Shown here piece by piece: positions 10,230-19,724 of a DNA stretch of 64,000 bases. A program made the translations under genes and the position numbers. Location of the stretch: positions 55,011-119,010 of the forward strand of contig CAJTMY010000003.1 in NCBI GenBank assembly GCA_910577355.1. The letters are read 5' to 3'. Under the pieces are notes generated by a model. That model saw only the letters and a list, made by a program, of their open reading frames with translations, did not search any database and was not told the origin of the DNA. The DNA comes from an uncultured Muribaculaceae bacterium. Lineage in GTDB: Bacteria; Bacteroidota; Bacteroidia; Bacteroidales; Muribaculaceae. Positions within the stretch are counted from its first letter, which is position 1, and each line of letters begins with the position of its first letter.

Positions 10230-10615
10230 TATTTTATATTTTTGAAGAAAAAATTTTTATCTCTAAAAAAGTAAATAATAATAAAGGGATGTTGACAATG
10301 CAGATAACTTGTAGGCTTAAAATTTGCTTTTTATGGTTATCAAATCCGAATACATGTATACTTACATATTATATACATCCTTCTATGCTGATAACCAATA
10401 TTATCCAAACTTTATCAACACCATGTTTATAAAGTGCAAAGTTAATAAATTCTTTCGGAAAAAACTGTTCAAAGCTGTCAAAAAGCATGAATATAAAGCA
10501 CAGTCGTTATCGACATCTGGCTGCTATCGGCTGCATGTGCAGGTAGAATCAAAGTGAAGTATTGAGTTTTCAACTACATTTTCAACAGGTTTTAAACATA
10601 CTTATCAACATATAT
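10230..10615. other. oriC: Candidate chromosomal replication origin (DnaA-box cluster)
   Basis: No convincing gene lies in this 470-base AT-rich gap. TTATCAACA, a common DnaA-box form, occurs exactly at 10412-10420 and 10602-10610. One-mismatch or near forms occur at 10290-10298 (reverse), 10337-10345, 10386-10394 (reverse), 10401-10409, 10507-10515 and 10579-10587. A very AT-rich stretch at 10230-10285 could be the unwinding element. Genes to the left all run leftward, as expected for leading-strand genes. dnaA is not next to it. Confidence 0.5.
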
Positions 10616-10640
10616 CAAGCATGTAAAAACGGTGGGCAGG

Positions 10641-10662
10641 AGGACGCACGAGCCGTGCGTCC
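10641..10662. repeat. Perfect 9-bp inverted repeat, REP-like hairpin
   Basis: GGACGCACG and CGTGCGTCC flank a three-base AGC centre. It sits just downstream of the 3' end of the MscS gene and next to the candidate origin. There is no T-run, so it is more like a dispersed palindromic element than a terminator. Related GGACGC/GCGTCC palindromes lie at 34749-34765. Confidence 0.55.
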
Positions 10663-10692
10663 CTACTATGAAAATGAAAAAGGTTAAGTTTA

Positions 10693-11862
10693 TTAAAAGT
10701 TGCTTTTTATTATGTCCGTGCCGGCAGGCGATTGGAATATACGCAGGTCAAATTCGTTGACTATGGCGTATACGTGATCGAAGATATCGCTTTGGACACG
10801 CTCATACTCGCGCCATGCCGTAGCATGCGTGAAGAAGTAGAGCTGTAGCGGCAGACCCTGGGCTGTAGGTTGCATCTGTCGTACCATGTAAAGCATCGAG
10901 GTATTAACTCGACTGTCGTGTCGTATGTAGTTGTCGAGATAGAGTCGTAGCAGATGCAGGTTTACCATCTCTCTGGCTCCGTCGGTGTCGATGCCGTCGA
11001 GACGTCCGCGGTCGCGCAATCTGTCAAGCTCTGCGTTGTCGAGAAAGCGTACTGTATTTAGATCGATAAGTATGGAACGCTCCACGCGGCGACCGCCTGC
11101 GTCACGCATGGCCTGATAGTTGCGGAACGAGTCGGATATCAAAGTATACGGCGGTATTGTGGAAACGGAATTATCCCAGTTGAGCACTTTAACGGTAGTG
11201 AGCGACACGTCGGTTACCGTGCCGTTTATACCGTGTGAGTCACACACTATCCAGTCGCCTTTCTTGAGCATGCGGTTGGCCGACAGCTGTACCGATGCCA
11301 CAAGGCCGAGTATAGTGTCCTTGAACACAAGCATGAGTACTGCCGCTGAAGCACCGATGGCTGTAACGATTGTGGCCGGTTCGCGTCCGAGTACTATGCT
11401 TAGTCCCACTATGACACCTATGCATATGATAATGAGGCGAAGCATCTGGAAAATACCTTTCACGGCATATTTCTTGGTTGATGGCTTCACTTCCATCAAA
11501 TCGTACAGATTCTTTACCAAAGTAATGCTGAGGTATATGAATGCCACAAGCACATATAGGGCTGTAAGAGTCTTGATCCATTGGTGCAGGGATGTGTTGC
11601 TGTCTATAAGTTGAGGCAGACAATGGTTCACCACCAGGGCAGGTACCAGACGGGCAATGGCTGTACACAGTGATTTGTTGAATATTATGTCGTCGAGTTT
11701 GGTTTCTGATTTTTCGACTTTTTTCTCTACCCACAGCATCACGGCACGCACAATGAAATATGCCGCCACGGCAATGACAGCTATAACAAGCAGCAGTACA
11801 GCCTCGCGTAGCAAAGGCGAAGCCACCCGGTCGGACAATATAAGACGAAGTTGCTCAAACAT
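10693..11862 (-). CDS. MscS-family mechanosensitive channel, YbdG/MscM-like
   Basis: A 389-aa inner-membrane protein with about five hydrophobic segments in the first 200 residues, then the MscS beta domain (LKKGDWIVCDSHGINGTVTDV, TIPPYTLIS) and a C-terminal cytoplasmic domain with GRRVERSILIDL, which is typical of the YbdG subgroup. It should open on membrane tension during osmotic downshock. I chose the ATG at 11862. A TAATTTTG box ends seven bases upstream of it, so the mRNA is probably leaderless or nearly so. The promoter is interleaved with that of the divergent phosphoribosyltransferase gene. Confidence 0.9.
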   Translation of the reverse strand: MFEQLRLILSDRVASPLLREAVLLLVIAVIAVAAYFIVRAVMLWVEKKVEKSETKLDDIIFNKSLCTAIARLVPALVVNHCLPQLIDSNTSLHQWIKTLTALYVLVAFIYLSITLVKNLYDLMEVKPSTKKYAVKGIFQMLRLIIICIGVIVGLSIVLGREPATIVTAIGASAAVLMLVFKDTILGLVASVQLSANRMLKKGDWIVCDSHGINGTVTDVSLTTVKVLNWDNSVSTIPPYTLISDSFRNYQAMRDAGGRRVERSILIDLNTVRFLDNAELDRLRDRGRLDGIDTDGAREMVNLHLLRLYLDNYIRHDSRVNTSMLYMVRQMQPTAQGLPLQLYFFTHATAWREYERVQSDIFDHVYAIVNEFDLRIFQSPAGTDIIKSNF

Positions 11863-11901
11863 ACGTTGCAAAATTATAAAAAGATTAGTAACTTTGCAAA
11901 T
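11863..11901. promoter_or_regulatory. Two interleaved divergent promoters in 39 bp
   Basis: Rightward: TTG at 11866-11868, 20-base spacer, TAACTTTG at 11889-11896, ATG at 11902. Leftward: TTG on the minus strand (CAA at 11897-11899), 20-base spacer, TAATTTTG (CAAAATTA at 11869-11876), ATG at 11862. Each promoter's -33 element abuts the other's -7 element, so RNA polymerase could occupy only one direction at a time. Confidence 0.75.
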
Positions 11902-12465
11902 ATGCGAGTAGTTACACTTGATAATAAAGATTTTGCCGACATATGCCGATCTTTGGAAAAGAGAGTGTCAGCAACAGGATATGTGCCCGATCTTGTGGTA
12001 GGTGTGGCTACCGGCGGCATGTATGTGTCACAACATATTATGTCAACTTTACCGCATGCCGTTATGGTGTGTCGGCGTCCGTCTACAGTTTCTAAAGAGG
12101 AGAATATAAAGTTGATAAATATAGTGAACTATTTGCCTTTATGGTGTCGCAATATATTGAGAATAATGGAATCGTTGGTGCTGAGAAATATAATTTCAAA
12201 AGAGTTACCTTCTGTAAATACGGACATTAGAGATGAATCGATGATATCAGGTTCCTGTCGTATTCTTGTTGTGGACGATGCTGTCGACAGTGGCATCACA
12301 TTAAAAACTGTAGTTGAAGCCGTATCGGAATTGGCACCGCATGCGGAAATACGTACGGCGACAATTACCGTCACTATACCACGACCGGTATTGATGCCTG
12401 ATTACTATATATATAACAACGGTACATTAATAAGATTTCCATGGTCGAAGGATGCGGTAAAATGA
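11902..12465 (+). CDS. Phosphoribosyltransferase-domain protein
   Basis: A 187-aa protein starting MRVVTLDNKDFADICR. The PRPP-binding signature is VVDDAVDSGIT, and the VVGVATGGMYV loop near the N-terminus is the second hallmark of type I phosphoribosyltransferases. The base or other acceptor is not clear. The ATG at 11902 lies five bases after the TAACTTTG box, so a leaderless transcript is likely. It overlaps the HAD gene by four bases (ATGA). An upstream in-frame ATG at 11851 lies before the promoter and was rejected. Confidence 0.85.
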   Translation: MRVVTLDNKDFADICRSLEKRVSATGYVPDLVVGVATGGMYVSQHIMSTLPHAVMVCRRPSTVSKEENIKLINIVNYLPLWCRNILRIMESLVLRNIISKELPSVNTDIRDESMISGSCRILVVDDAVDSGITLKTVVEAVSELAPHAEIRTATITVTIPRPVLMPDYYIYNNGTLIRFPWSKDAVK

Positions 12466-13085
12466 CATTGCCCCTTACAGGTACACTCACTGTGGTTGAT
12501 CTTGACGGAACACTTGTTAATGGCAATACACTGCATGTGTTCATGCGTTGTTCATTGGCTGCAATGATAAGGCAAAAGCGTTTATATACCGCTGTAAAGT
12601 TTTGTATAATGGCGTTTATGAGAAAATTAAAATTGGTTTCACATAGGCGTATGAAATTTTATGTGTTGGCAATCACCGTTGCAGATGATACATTCAGGAA
12701 AGATTTTGTAAACAAAATAAAATCTAAGATACGAAGATCAGTAATTGAAGAAATAGAAAGATGTCGTCGTGAAGGATCAAAAATATTGCTTGTCACCGCT
12801 GCCGCCGATATTTATGTACCATGGATATGGCAGGAAGATTATATAGCCACTTCCACCTTTGGAAATGTTGCGCATAAAGAATGTCGCGGAACGGTCAAAG
12901 CCGAGGCAGTGCGGCAGTATGCCGAGAAAAACTCACTGAAAGTTCATACAGTTATTACCGATCATCTTGATGATCTGCCATTGCTGTCGTTGCCGGATGT
13001 GCGACGAATACTTGTAGCTCCGTCTGCAACGACTTTGGCTGCTGTGAATTTTGCAGGTTTGTTTCCACATAGAATTATTGACTGA
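12462..13085 (+). CDS. HAD-superfamily phosphatase (phosphoserine-phosphatase-like)
   Basis: A 207-aa HAD hydrolase. Motif I is VVDLDGTLV near residue 12, motif II is [10 protein letters not shown] and motif III is [11 protein letters not shown], the acidic metal site. The helical cap between motifs I and II fits the SerB-like subfamily. It probably dephosphorylates a small molecule; the substrate is unknown. Coupling to the phosphoribosyltransferase by ATGA suggests both act on one nucleotide or sugar-phosphate pathway. Its 3' end overlaps the convergent GH95 gene by 11 bases. Confidence 0.85.
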   Translation: MTLPLTGTLTVVDLDGTLVNGNTLHVFMRCSLAAMIRQKRLYTAVKFCIMAFMRKLKLVSHRRMKFYVLAITVADDTFRKDFVNKIKSKIRRSVIEEIERCRREGSKILLVTAAADIYVPWIWQEDYIATSTFGNVAHKECRGTVKAEAVRQYAEKNSLKVHTVITDHLDDLPLLSLPDVRRILVAPSATTLAAVNFAGLFPHRIID

Positions 13086-15648
13086 ATTTATCTCTCTCAG
13101 CGGCTTTGAATGTGTAGGTGGTGCCGGCGACGGTTGGAATATCGTAGAGGATTGTGACGGGGATGTCGATGACGTGGATGCGACCGGCATCTTTGATTAT
13201 CGGAGCAGGAATTTCGTAGACTGCATTGAGCGGATTGGGGTTTGCTCCTTGGGCGGTGGCGGGTTTTGTGCCGTCTATGCCTTCAAGCGGTGTAGCCGTA
13301 CGCAGGCGCAGGTTGCCTCCGAGATGCGATGTGATGCTCAGCGACACAAGCCGTCCGTCGGCCCACTGCATGTCGGTAATCTCAAATCCACCGCGTACAC
13401 GCAGGCCGCCAGTACGTCCGCAAGGCCATGCGTCGGGCAGTGCCGGCAGCAGATGCACGGCACCGTCGTGGCTTTGTACGAGCATCTCGGCTATTCCGGC
13501 GGTGCAGCCGAAGTTGCCGTCGATCTGAAACGGCGGATGGGCGTCGAACATATTTGCATATGTGCCGCCGTTGCCGTCGGCTATGGTGACGTTCGGATCC
13601 TTGAGTCGGAGTTGATTCTGTATCAACCGGTATGCGTGGTTGCCGTCGTGCATTCGTGCCCACAGGCATACTTTCCATCCCATAGCCCATCCGCGGCTTT
13701 CGTCGCCTCGGCCGGTGAGCGATTTTCCGGCGGCGGCAAATAAGTCGGGATTTGTATACGGCGATATCTGATTGCCGGGGAAGAGTCCCCACAGATGCGA
13801 TATGTGCCGGTGTCCGCTTGTCTCGCGGTCCCAGTCCTCGGTCCATTCCTGTATCTGTCCGTACCGGCCTATGCGCATCGGTGATATTGAGGCGCGCAGG
13901 CTGTCGAGCGATGCGGAGAATGCCTCGTCGGTGCCGAGTGTGCGGGCGGCTGCCGCTGTATTGTACAGCAGATCATATACCATCTGATTGTCCATCGTGA
14001 CTCCGCCGAATATGGCGATGCTACGTTTCTTGCCGGTCTCGTCGGTGTACGATCCCAGTCCGGGATGATTCTCGGGCGAATTGGACGGTGATACCACCAT
14101 GTAGCCTGTCTTCGGATCTTTTACCATGAAGTCGAGATAGAATTCACAGGCCGATTTCAGCACTGGGTATACTTCGGCGAGAAAATCCTTGTCGCCCGTA
14201 TATAGATAGTGTTCCCACAGATGGCTGCAAAACCATGCGTTGCCCGTGGGCCATATGCCGCATGCGTGGTTGTCTACTGCGCCCGACGAGCGCCACAGGT
14301 CGGTATTGTGGTGGAGCGTCCACCCGCGGCAGCCATACATATCGGCAGCCGACTTGCGACCCGTGACGCTGAGATCGCGAACCATCTGTATGAATGGTTC
14401 GTGGCACTCGGTGAGGTTGCATATCTCGGCTGGCCAGTAGTTCATCTCCACATTTATATTGGTGGTGTACTTGCTGTCCCATGCGGGATATTGACCTGCG
14501 TTGGGATTCCATATTCCCTGCAGATTGGCAGGCTGTGTGCCCGGCTGCGAGCTGCTGATGAGCAGGTAGCGGCCAAACTGGAAATACATCGATGCCAGCG
14601 AGGGGTCGTCGGTGGTAGAGAATTCCTTGATGCGTACATCGGTCGGCTTCGCTGCCTGTGCGGGGTTGATGCCCAGATCGAGACATACGCGGCCAAACTG
14701 GTTGCGGTATCGTGCCACATGGTCGGCGCGGGCGCAATCGTACGGCTTGTCGAAGGCTTCGAGCCGGCTCTGTGCGCGGGCTTTACTGTCGGCCGATATG
14801 TTGTTGTAATTAACAAAATTGGTGGCGATCGACATATATATGGTCGCGGCATCGGCACCGTTTACCTTTATAGAGCGTGTGGAGGTGTCGGCCACGCAGG
14901 AGCCGCCTTCCGGCACTACTTTTATAAGTGTGGTGGTATGCAGTAGATTGGGTATATTCTCCTCGGCTTCCGCAGCACCTTCGGTATATACCTCGAGCAT
15001 ATTGTCGCTGCCCGGCACCATCGATACGGTGGCTTTGGTGCGCGACGTCTTGAGCGGGCCGACAAACGAAGTGCCGAAAGATATTGCGCCGGGTTGCGAG
15101 GCCGTAATCCGTATGATTATAAGGTCGTCGGCCAATGATGTGAAGGCCTCGCGTGTGTATTCCACTCCGTCGGGAGTCGTGTAGCTTACACGTGCCACAG
15201 CCTCATTGAGGTCAAGACTGCGGCGGTAGCCTATGGCGCCGGCGTGCGAATCCGGAAAGTCGAGAAGCAGATTGCCCACCGATTCATATATCATGCCATG
15301 GCCTGTTATGGAGCGGTCGGCAATGATATATTTCATCGACAGCCGCTGCGCATTCTCATAGTCGCCCTCGTTGATAAGGCGGCGTATCTCGTCGAGATGT
15401 TCACGGGCATTCGGGTTGGCATTGTTATACGGCGAACCCGACCAATAGGTATCCTCGTTCACCTGAATGGTATCCCGGTCGGTGATGCCGTACACCATGG
15501 CGCCGAGGCGACCGTTGCCGAGCGGCAAGGCCTCCACCCAGTGCTTGGCCGGCTTGTCGTACCACAGAGTGAGATCATTGGCGCCCGAATTTCCGGCGCC
15601 GCACAGTATAGAGGAAATTATGGATAACGATAAGAACAGTCTTTTCAT
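13075..15648 (-). CDS. Glycoside hydrolase family 95, alpha-L-fucosidase-type
   Basis: An 857-aa enzyme with a signal peptide ([19 protein letters not shown]). The N-terminal beta domain starts [20 protein letters not shown], the classic GH95 opening, and the central (alpha/alpha)6 barrel has [20 protein letters not shown] and [17 protein letters not shown], the conserved active-site segments. Family members remove alpha-1,2-linked L-fucose (some L-galactose) by inversion, so host mucin glycans or plant xyloglucan are plausible substrates. It probably acts in the periplasm or at the cell surface. No SusC/SusD pair is adjacent, so it stands outside a polysaccharide utilisation locus. Confidence 0.95.
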   Translation of the reverse strand: MKRLFLSLSIISSILCGAGNSGANDLTLWYDKPAKHWVEALPLGNGRLGAMVYGITDRDTIQVNEDTYWSGSPYNNANPNAREHLDEIRRLINEGDYENAQRLSMKYIIADRSITGHGMIYESVGNLLLDFPDSHAGAIGYRRSLDLNEAVARVSYTTPDGVEYTREAFTSLADDLIIIRITASQPGAISFGTSFVGPLKTSRTKATVSMVPGSDNMLEVYTEGAAEAEENIPNLLHTTTLIKVVPEGGSCVADTSTRSIKVNGADAATIYMSIATNFVNYNNISADSKARAQSRLEAFDKPYDCARADHVARYRNQFGRVCLDLGINPAQAAKPTDVRIKEFSTTDDPSLASMYFQFGRYLLISSSQPGTQPANLQGIWNPNAGQYPAWDSKYTTNINVEMNYWPAEICNLTECHEPFIQMVRDLSVTGRKSAADMYGCRGWTLHHNTDLWRSSGAVDNHACGIWPTGNAWFCSHLWEHYLYTGDKDFLAEVYPVLKSACEFYLDFMVKDPKTGYMVVSPSNSPENHPGLGSYTDETGKKRSIAIFGGVTMDNQMVYDLLYNTAAAARTLGTDEAFSASLDSLRASISPMRIGRYGQIQEWTEDWDRETSGHRHISHLWGLFPGNQISPYTNPDLFAAAGKSLTGRGDESRGWAMGWKVCLWARMHDGNHAYRLIQNQLRLKDPNVTIADGNGGTYANMFDAHPPFQIDGNFGCTAGIAEMLVQSHDGAVHLLPALPDAWPCGRTGGLRVRGGFEITDMQWADGRLVSLSITSHLGGNLRLRTATPLEGIDGTKPATAQGANPNPLNAVYEIPAPIIKDAGRIHVIDIPVTILYDIPTVAGTTYTFKAAERDKFSQ

Positions 15649-15668
15649 GATCTATGATTTAAGTACTG

Positions 15669-15676
15669 CAAAATTA
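15669..15676 (-). promoter_or_regulatory. -7 box for the GH95 gene
   Basis: CAAAATTA reads TAATTTTG on the minus strand, about 20 bases upstream of the GH95 ATG at 15648. A -33 TTG at the usual distance is not clear. Confidence 0.5.
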
Positions 15677-15780
15677 TTAAAAGTGCTCATGCAAAATCCT
15701 GAAAAACGGTTCAAAACCGTGTAAAAACGGCTCAACCCCACGCCTCCGACAAAAATTACCATTTAAATCGACAAAAAATT

Positions 15781-15906
15781 ATGAAAACTAATTCGACGGA
15801 GTGGTGTTTTATATGCAAGAGACGGCATTTTACTGGCTTCATTAAAAAAGCCGAATTACATTTAGAAGTAATCCGTACTCCCAATGTCCCGCGCCATGCC
15901 CTTTGA
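15781..15906 (+). CDS. Possible 41-aa small protein with a CxxC motif
   Basis: The only other content of the 15649-15989 gap is an ATG-started frame of 41 codons, MKTNSTEWCFICKRRHF at the N-terminus, with Cys9 and Cys12 forming CxxC. Its TGA falls in the loop of a hairpin followed by six Ts, an arrangement that fits a short transcript with its own end. No clear -7 box lies just upstream, and a frame of this length can arise by chance. No function can be proposed. Confidence 0.3.
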   Translation: MKTNSTEWCFICKRRHFTGFIKKAELHLEVIRTPNVPRHAL

Positions 15907-15919
15907 CGCGGGCTTTTTT
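15888..15919 (+). terminator. Rho-independent terminator, rightward
   Basis: CCCGCG at 15888-15893 pairs with CGCGGG at 15907-15912, followed by C and six Ts. No annotated plus-strand gene precedes it apart from the 41-aa frame, so it implies a short upstream transcript or insulates the BspA-like gene. Confidence 0.7.
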
Positions 15920-15963
15920 GTGTGAGGCGGTGGCAGGTACTTGCAGGGTAGGGGATTAATTGT

Positions 15964-15971
15964 TACCTTTG
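15964..15971 (+). promoter_or_regulatory. -7 box for the BspA-like gene
   Basis: TACCTTTG, 18 bases before the ATG at 15990. It excludes any start further upstream. Confidence 0.65.
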
Positions 15972-15989
15972 CATGTTGTTAAGTCCTAT

Positions 15990-17399
15990 ATGGAGAATTC
16001 TATGCGCAAGTTTTTGTTTATTTTATTTATAATGGTGGCGGTGGCCGCTCAGGCTTTGGTGGTGCGCACCGAGGCGGCGGGACAGCTTGAAGCGCTTGTG
16101 GCTGATGCCGGCGATGTTGTCGAGCTTTCGGTGACGGGTCCGGTGGATGTATCGGATCTTGTTTTCATGGCCGAGGAGATGCCGTCGCTGCGTACGCTCG
16201 ATCTCACGGGTGCCGATATAGTGTCTTATACCGGGCCGCGTGTGGGTGGTCTCACTGCGTGGCCGGCGTCATATATGCCTGCCGGAGTATTTGCCGGCTC
16301 GGCGATTGCTGAGGTGAAGTTGCCGGCCGCGGCCGTGAAGCTCGGCGATGCCGTGTTTGCCTCGTCGGCCATCGAGTCGTTTGTATTGCCGGCAGGTTAT
16401 ATGGTGATACCTGCGGGTATGTTCAGCGACTGTAAGTCGCTGCGTACGGTGGAGTTCGTAGCTCCGGTATGTATAGACGACCATGCTTTCGCGGGCTGTA
16501 CGGCTCTTGCCGAGGTGAAAGGTTCACAGAATATAACTTCGATAGGCGACCGCTCCTTTGCGGGCTGCACGGCTCTTGCCGAATTTGCCGTGGGAACTCG
16601 GCTATCGGCCACAGGTGACGAGGCTTTCAGGGGGGCGGGACTCAAATCCATTGATCTTACGCCGGCAGCAGGTCTTGCGAGCGTAGGCGAATGGGCGTTT
16701 GCCTCGATGCCTGCGCTTGTCACGGCCAATCTCGGCAGCTGTGCGGAGATAGGGAGTGGCGTACTGTTTGGCTGCACGGCTTTGGAATCGGCTATATACA
16801 ATACCGCAGCAGTTCCCGACTATGCATTTGCGGGCAATGCGGTGCAGGATGGCGTGCTCGCTGCCGGCACCGAATCTTTGGGCCGCTATGCCATGAGCGG
16901 AATGAGTGGAGTTAAGGACATCGCCTTGCCTGAGTCGCTCGAGAGTCTCGGCGATCATGCCATGGAGCACATGACCGGTCTCAAGAATATCAAAGTGACG
17001 GTCAATAGAGTGCCGTCGCTCGGCGAGGATGTATGGCATGGCGTGAATCAGCCGGCTGTAAACCTCAATGTGCTTGCCTATATGGTCGAAGATTATAAGA
17101 ATGCCGGGCAGTGGCAGAATTTCAATATAATATCGGAGAGCCGGTCTAATGAAACGGTGGCCGATGTGGCAGGCTCCGCAGTGAGGGCACGTTTTGACGG
17201 CGATATGCTGCTGCTCCGGTCGCAGGGAGCCGATATGGCCTTGGTGAACGTTTACGACCCGGCCGGCAATAACATTGTCCTTCTGAGGCCCGATGCCGAC
17301 ATTGTCTCTATCGACTGCTCGTCGCACGCCACACATCTGTATATCATTATGGTACGCCTTGCCGACGGCACGGAGGCGGCTATAAAACTCGCTCGCTGA
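15990..17399 (+). CDS. BspA-like leucine-rich repeat surface protein with T9SS-type C-terminus
   Basis: A 469-aa secreted protein. A signal peptide ([18 protein letters not shown]) follows either of two starts, 15990 or 16002. The middle is a run of LRR_5/BspA repeats of about 22-23 residues with the pattern [20 protein letters not shown] and [10 protein letters not shown]. The last 70 residues ([20 protein letters not shown]) resemble a T9SS type A sorting domain. BspA-type proteins bind host matrix or other bacteria, so a surface adhesion role is likely. trmB begins at the last base of its stop codon. Confidence 0.85.
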   Translation: MENSMRKFLFILFIMVAVAAQALVVRTEAAGQLEALVADAGDVVELSVTGPVDVSDLVFMAEEMPSLRTLDLTGADIVSYTGPRVGGLTAWPASYMPAGVFAGSAIAEVKLPAAAVKLGDAVFASSAIESFVLPAGYMVIPAGMFSDCKSLRTVEFVAPVCIDDHAFAGCTALAEVKGSQNITSIGDRSFAGCTALAEFAVGTRLSATGDEAFRGAGLKSIDLTPAAGLASVGEWAFASMPALVTANLGSCAEIGSGVLFGCTALESAIYNTAAVPDYAFAGNAVQDGVLAAGTESLGRYAMSGMSGVKDIALPESLESLGDHAMEHMTGLKNIKVTVNRVPSLGEDVWHGVNQPAVNLNVLAYMVEDYKNAGQWQNFNIISESRSNETVADVAGSAVRARFDGDMLLLRSQGADMALVNVYDPAGNNIVLLRPDADIVSIDCSSHATHLYIIMVRLADGTEAAIKLAR

Positions 17400-18175
17400 T
17401 GGGTAAGAACAAACTTAGCAAATTCGCCGAGATGAACACCATCGATCTGGTGTTCCAATATCCTTTTTCGCGCCTCAAGGCCGAGGGTTTTGACTCGTTT
17501 CCGATGAAAGGCCGGTGGCATGAATTTTTTGGCAATGACAATCCGATAGTGCTCGAACTTGGCTGTGGCAAGGGCGAGTACACAGTAGGAATGGCACAGA
17601 TCTTTCCCGAGAAGAATTTCATAGGCATCGACATAAAGGGCGCGCGAATGCATGCGGGCGCGGTGAAAGCCCGCGACCTCGGTATGCCCAATGTGGCCTT
17701 TTTGCGCACGCAGATAGAGCTTATCGAGCATTTCTTCTCTTCCGGCGAGGTATCCGAGTTGTGGATCACATTCCCCGACCCGCAGATGAAGAAGACCTCC
17801 AAGCGGCTCACCGGCACCCGTTTCCTCGGGCTATACCGCAAGGTGATGGCCGACGGCGGCGTGGTGCGGCTGAAGACCGACAGTCCCTTCCTGTATACCT
17901 ATACCCGGGCGATGGTCGCTCTCAACGGGCTGCACTGCGAGGTAGATACCGACGATCTGTACCACTCTGGCATGGTAGATCCCATACTGGCCATACGCAC
18001 GCATTACGAAAGCCAATGGCTTGCCCGCGGGCTCACAATCAAATATCTTGCGTTCGCACTGCCGCACCGTGGCGAACTCGCCGAGCCGGACGACGACTTC
18101 GAGCGCGACACATACCGCTCCTACTCGCGCGGCACGATAGATTCTGGAATATTAAATGAAGTACAAAAGCAATGA
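17399..18175 (+). CDS. trmB: tRNA (guanine-N7-)-methyltransferase
   Basis: A 258-aa SAM-dependent enzyme that makes m7G46 in the tRNA variable loop. The SAM site is [12 protein letters not shown] and the catalytic and tRNA-binding segment is [12 protein letters not shown], both diagnostic of TrmB. The ATG overlaps the upstream stop by one base and the gene's own stop overlaps mrp by four bases, so trmB, mrp and aroQ form one operon behind the BspA-like gene. Confidence 0.96.
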   Translation: MGKNKLSKFAEMNTIDLVFQYPFSRLKAEGFDSFPMKGRWHEFFGNDNPIVLELGCGKGEYTVGMAQIFPEKNFIGIDIKGARMHAGAVKARDLGMPNVAFLRTQIELIEHFFSSGEVSELWITFPDPQMKKTSKRLTGTRFLGLYRKVMADGGVVRLKTDSPFLYTYTRAMVALNGLHCEVDTDDLYHSGMVDPILAIRTHYESQWLARGLTIKYLAFALPHRGELAEPDDDFERDTYRSYSRGTIDSGILNEVQKQ

Positions 18176-19281
18176 CACTGTATCCCAATCTCATACTCGA
18201 CGCCCTGCGCAATGTGCGCTATCCGGGCACCGGCAAGAACATCGTTGAAATGGAAATGGTGGAGGACGACATGCGCATCGACGGCAACAAGGTGTCGTTC
18301 TCGCTCATATTTCCGAAGTCAACCGATCCGTTTATAAAATCGGTTGTGAAGGCCGCCGAGCAGGCCATCCTCACGTTTGTAAGCCCCGATGTGGATATTG
18401 TGGGCAATATTGCCGTGAAGACTCCCGCGGCTCCGGCCGTCGAGGCTCCCGTACCCGTATTGCCCGGAGTAAAGAACATCATCGCCGTATCGTCGGGCAA
18501 AGGCGGCGTTGGCAAGAGCACCGTGGCTGCTAATCTGGCTGTGGCGCTCGCCCGGGAGGGATACAAGGTGGGATTGCTCGACGCCGATATATTCGGCCCG
18601 TCGATGCCCAAGATGTTCGGCATCGAAGGCGAGCAGCTGTATATGCACGAGGTGGACGGCCGCAATCTCATCATACCGGTGGAGCGCTTCGGTGTGAAGC
18701 TGCTCTCGATAGGCCTTGTCATCGACCCCGACAAGGCAGCTCTGTGGCGCGGCGCCATGGCATCAAACGCCCTCAAGCAGCTTATAGAGCAGGCCGATTG
18801 GGGCGAGCTCGACTACTTCCTCATCGACATGCCGCCCGGCACAAGCGACATCCACCTCACATTGGTGCAGACGGTGGGCATTACCGGCGCCATCGTGGTC
18901 ACCACACCGCAGCAGGTAGCGCTTGCCGACGCCCGCAAGGGCGTGGCGATGTTCCGCGAGCCCAGAATCGACGTGCCCGTTCTCGGCATAGTCGACAATA
19001 TGGCATGGTTCACACCCGAGAAGCATCCCGACGAGCGATACTATATTTTCGGCAACGACCAATCGGTCGACAGCATGGCTGCCGAATACGATGTGCCCAT
19101 CTTGGCCCGTATCCCGCTTGTGGCCTCGGTGGGCGACCACAACGATGCCGGAGCGCCCATAGCCCTCGGCGACACGGCAACGGCATTCGCCTTCGCACAT
19201 CTTGCCCACGAGGTGATAGATGCCGTAGACCGCCGCAACAACGAGTTGCCGCCCACGGCAAAAGTCAATGTCACAAAATAG
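18172..19281 (+). CDS. mrp: Mrp/ApbC iron-sulfur cluster carrier ATPase
   Basis: A 369-aa P-loop protein. Residues 1-90 form a MIP18/DUF59 domain, then comes the deviant Walker [17 protein letters not shown], a switch region ([16 protein letters not shown]) and [12 protein letters not shown]. Mrp proteins bind and transfer [4Fe-4S] clusters to apoproteins in the cytoplasm. The usual C-terminal CxxC is replaced by other residues around [20 protein letters not shown], where family members with Cys read NMSYF-type segments; such Cys-poor versions occur in Bacteroidota. Confidence 0.95.
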   Translation: MTLYPNLILDALRNVRYPGTGKNIVEMEMVEDDMRIDGNKVSFSLIFPKSTDPFIKSVVKAAEQAILTFVSPDVDIVGNIAVKTPAAPAVEAPVPVLPGVKNIIAVSSGKGGVGKSTVAANLAVALAREGYKVGLLDADIFGPSMPKMFGIEGEQLYMHEVDGRNLIIPVERFGVKLLSIGLVIDPDKAALWRGAMASNALKQLIEQADWGELDYFLIDMPPGTSDIHLTLVQTVGITGAIVVTTPQQVALADARKGVAMFREPRIDVPVLGIVDNMAWFTPEKHPDERYYIFGNDQSVDSMAAEYDVPILARIPLVASVGDHNDAGAPIALGDTATAFAFAHLAHEVIDAVDRRNNELPPTAKVNVTK

Positions 19282-19713
19282 ATGAAAAAGATACTGATAG
19301 TCAACGGCCCCAACCTAAACCTGTTGGGGCGCCGCGAGCCTGAGGTGTACGGCCCCGATACGATGGATGATATCCTTGTCGGTGTGCGCGACCGCTTTGC
19401 GGATGTGGCAGAAATCGAATATTTCCAGTCAAACCACGAGGGCGCGCTTATCGACCGCCTGCACGAAGCTGCCTACGGCTCCTGTCCCGTCGACGGCGTA
19501 GTGCTCAATGCAGGGGGCTATACACATACCTCGGTGGCTTTGGCCGATGCCGTGGCCGCCATAGCGCCGCTGCCGGTTGTCGAGGTACATCTGAGCAATG
19601 TGCATGCCCGTGAGTCATTCCGCCGGCAGTCGTATCTCGGCCCTGTGTGCGCCGGCACCATCACCGGCCTCGGAGCGAAAGTCTACTCCCTGGCCGTCGA
19701 GGCTTTGTTATGA
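19282..19713 (+). CDS. aroQ: Type II 3-dehydroquinate dehydratase
   Basis: A 143-aa enzyme that converts 3-dehydroquinate to 3-dehydroshikimate in the shikimate pathway. The opening ILIVNGPNLNLLGRREPEVYG holds the catalytic Tyr and flexible-loop Arg; QSNHEGALIDRLHE, NAGGYTHTSVAL and EVHLSNVHARE complete the family signature. It starts one base after the mrp stop and ends 11 bases before the convergent DUF4143 gene. Confidence 0.97.
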   Translation: MKKILIVNGPNLNLLGRREPEVYGPDTMDDILVGVRDRFADVAEIEYFQSNHEGALIDRLHEAAYGSCPVDGVVLNAGGYTHTSVALADAVAAIAPLPVVEVHLSNVHARESFRRQSYLGPVCAGTITGLGAKVYSLAVEALL

Positions 19714-19724
19714 GCCGATAATTA

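Noticed and set aside
10324..10557. 77-codon plus-strand frame in the candidate origin gap
   Set aside because: No promoter, composition follows the AT-rich background, and it overlaps most of the DnaA-box-like sites.
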